From Cytophagaceae bacterium SCN 52-12 (lineage in GTDB: Bacteria; Bacteroidota; Bacteroidia; Cytophagales; Spirosomataceae), in NCBI GenBank assembly GCA_001724175.1, contig MEDT01000047.1:1-47913 (forward strand): 47,913 nucleotides of DNA, in the 5' to 3' direction. Below are positions 45,217 to 47,913 of this stretch, one piece after another (the first letter of the stretch is position 1; the number at the start of each line of letters is the position of its first letter). The notes under the pieces are model-generated. The model ran no database searches and was not told the origin of the DNA. It saw only the letters and a list, made by a program, of their open reading frames with translations. The position numbers were made by a program, and so were the translations under genes.

Positions 45217-46572
45217 CTATTTTTCTAGTTTTTTTAGCTCTCCTGCTATAAATTCCTTTGAGAGCAGACGGCTGCCGATCATCACGGCTTCTATCCTGCG
45301 GGTGTTGGAAATGTTTTCAAGCGGGTTCCCGGCCAGGAGCACAAGGTCGGAATCAAAGCCTTTCCGCACCGCTCCCGAATCTTTCTTCCCCAGGAACTTT
45401 GCCACGTTGACGGTACCTGTCCGGAGCGCTTCGTAGGGAGTAAGGCCAGCATCGGTGAGGTATTTGAGCTCATGGTGGATCGAGAACCCGGGCACGTTCA
45501 GTATCTGCGGGGCATCGGAGCCCAGCAGCAGGTCGACTCCGCCCTTCTGACAGGCCAGCAGCAGCTGATGCCTCAGGTCTACAAATGCTTTTGCATGGGC
45601 AACATTGAAGCCTGGCTCATTATTGAAGTTCCGCTTTACCTGGAGCCATCTTTCGCGCTCTTTTGGCTCTATGTACTTCAAATCCGGGTCTTCCTCAAAT
45701 TTCTCTGCTCCTTCCGGGGCGAGCCATCTCTCGGCGAGCGCTTCTGTGGGCACTACCGCGATATTGTTGTCCTTCAACGCTTTTACAAGGCCGGGGATCT
45801 TCGAACGGTCGGCTTTATAAGCGATTCTTGTGCCGAAAAGCCCTGTTTCCTGGGCCGCCATCGTATCGATGCCCGGAGTAAGCGCTTCTATAAAACCGTC
45901 GAGGTGATCGATCGTGGCATAACCTGCATCTATAGCTGCCCATACGCCCACGTTAAAGGAAACATGCCCTGCAATCGGGATCCCCACCTCCCTGGCAGTC
46001 CGGGCTATGCCCGGGAAAGTAGCCTTCGTAAGCCCGGGGTGCAGCTTAAGGAAATCATAGCCTGCCTTCTTCTGCTCGCGCACCATCTCTATGCCCCTCT
46101 CGGGACTTCTGACGCTCTGCCCGCTGAAAGAAGGGCCCGACGTGATGAAATGAGGGCCCAGGATCTCGCCAGATCTTATCTTATCTCTCAGCTCGAGGTG
46201 CTTCGGGCTGCCGAGCATACCCCGTATGTTGGTGATGCCGTTGACGAGGTAAAGCATCAATACCTCTTTCATTGGAGCCAGGTCATCTACCTGCGGCACG
46301 TGCGCATGCATTTCGCTCCAGCCCGGCAGCAGGTACCTACCTTTTCCGTCTATTACCGTTGCGCCCGCAGGTATCTTTATCTTCGCCGCAGGACCCATAT
46401 CCGTGATCTTCCCGTTTCTCACCACCACATGATAGTCCCGCAAAACTTCTTCCCTGTCCATCGGGACCACGTTTACCGAAGTAAAAACCACGGCCTTGTC
46501 TTTGTAGACGCTCAATCCCTGGCCCCATACATTGACCGAAACAAGCAGAAAAAAAAGAAAACGATACATCAT
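45217..46572 (-). CDS. Exported metal-dependent amidohydrolase
   Basis: A 451-aa amidohydrolase with a signal peptide (MMYRFLFFLLVSVNVWG, cleavage after the G). Two adjacent ATG codons (46572 and 46569) are equivalent. Metal ligands are complete: MHAH after YLLPGWSE, Lys in GYDFLKLHPG (possible carboxylated Lys), IPIAGHVSF, TIDHLDGF, and the terminal LLLGSDAP. The C-terminal KGFDSDLVLLAGNPLENISN closes the beta-sandwich. It resembles Xaa-Pro- or imidazolonepropionase-like hydrolases of the family; the substrate is unknown. Unlike the paralogue at 5717, it should be active. Confidence 0.9.
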   Translation of the reverse strand: MMYRFLFFLLVSVNVWGQGLSVYKDKAVVFTSVNVVPMDREEVLRDYHVVVRNGKITDMGPAAKIKIPAGATVIDGKGRYLLPGWSEMHAHVPQVDDLAPMKEVLMLYLVNGITNIRGMLGSPKHLELRDKIRSGEILGPHFITSGPSFSGQSVRSPERGIEMVREQKKAGYDFLKLHPGLTKATFPGIARTAREVGIPIAGHVSFNVGVWAAIDAGYATIDHLDGFIEALTPGIDTMAAQETGLFGTRIAYKADRSKIPGLVKALKDNNIAVVPTEALAERWLAPEGAEKFEEDPDLKYIEPKERERWLQVKRNFNNEPGFNVAHAKAFVDLRHQLLLACQKGGVDLLLGSDAPQILNVPGFSIHHELKYLTDAGLTPYEALRTGTVNVAKFLGKKDSGAVRKGFDSDLVLLAGNPLENISNTRRIEAVMIGSRLLSKEFIAGELKKLEK

Positions 46573-46655
46573 GGCTGGCTGGTTTGAATGATCGGAAAAA
46601 GGGCAAAAAAATAACATGCCTTTCATCCCGAAAAGACAAAAGGCATGTATTTCTA

Positions 46656-46691
46656 CCCGGATGGAATCCCGGATGGAATCCCGGATGGAAC
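46656..46691 (+). repeat. Three 12-bp tandem repeats
   Basis: CCCGGATGGAAT occurs three times in tandem (last copy ends in C). It lies in the 135-bp gap between the amidohydrolase and pgi genes. Confidence 0.85.
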
Positions 46692-46707
46692 CCTACCGAA
46701 CGCCGTG

Positions 46708-47913
<1,206 letters not shown>

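Overview
Most of the window (about 60 to 47,470) is one continuous stretch of a Bacteroidota chromosome, probably of the order Cytophagales (Spirosomataceae/Dyadobacter-like). The evidence is the gene content: an ECF sigma/FecR pair, Bacteroidota-restricted families (DUF3822, DUF2723, a ~100-aa CxxC protein, tandem ~1000-aa amidohydrolases), imelysin lipoproteins, TAnnTTTG-type -7 promoter elements, and few Shine-Dalgarno sites. G+C looks moderate (near 50%). I saw no rRNA, tRNA, CRISPR array, transposase or integrase.

Layout: 0.1-2.4 kb, anti-sigma (FecR), ECF sigma factor and a DUF1801 protein, all on the minus strand. 2.5-7.0 kb, two exported amidohydrolase-family proteins, ended by a bidirectional terminator that also serves rplU-rpmA (7.1-7.7 kb). 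8.1-10.6 kb, a small operon: membrane-anchored CxxC redoxin, SMP-30 lactonase, lipid kinase, small membrane protein. 10.7-20.0 kb, an iron-related block: imelysin, di-heme oxidoreductase and imelysin (all lipoproteins), a ~480-bp gap full of hairpin repeats, then an iron(III)-type ABC transporter (binding lipoprotein, double permease, ATPase) whose ATPase gene overlaps a gene for an HTTM/vitamin-K-carboxylase-like membrane protein. A JmjC-type cupin converges on the block. 21.1-26.7 kb, nagA, a small CxxC protein, a ketosynthase and polA on the minus strand. 26.9-34.5 kb, housekeeping genes: collagen-like lipoprotein, RecD-like helicase, CBS protein, two NUDIX proteins, DUF3822, coaD, CorC/HlyC protein, pyrE. 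34.5-38.6 kb, a polyphosphate-kinase-like protein that keeps the phospho-histidine but has lost most known ATP-site residues, a TetR regulator and gdhA. 38.6-46.6 kb, a repeat-rich gap, a DUF2723 membrane protein, a lone HsdR_N nuclease domain, AMP nucleosidase, a ceramidase-like protein with an inserted Ca-loop segment, and an active amidohydrolase.

The right end is foreign. At about 47,470 the reading frame of pgi (minus strand) stops in mid-gene. From there to the end the sequence is G+C-rich and encodes, on the plus strand, the C-terminus of formylmethanofuran:H4MPT formyltransferase (fhcD/ftr) followed with a 1-nt overlap by the start of fhcC. These are C1-transfer genes of methylotrophic proteobacteria. 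A chimeric assembly join is the simplest explanation. The first ~50-60 bases are also unusually G+C-rich and may be a second foreign end.

The observations I rate highest are the join itself, the degenerate PPK1, the HTTM protein coupled to an iron transporter, and a family of short compensated hairpins (5-bp stem, 3-nt loop, GACA-type tail) found at about a dozen intergenic positions.
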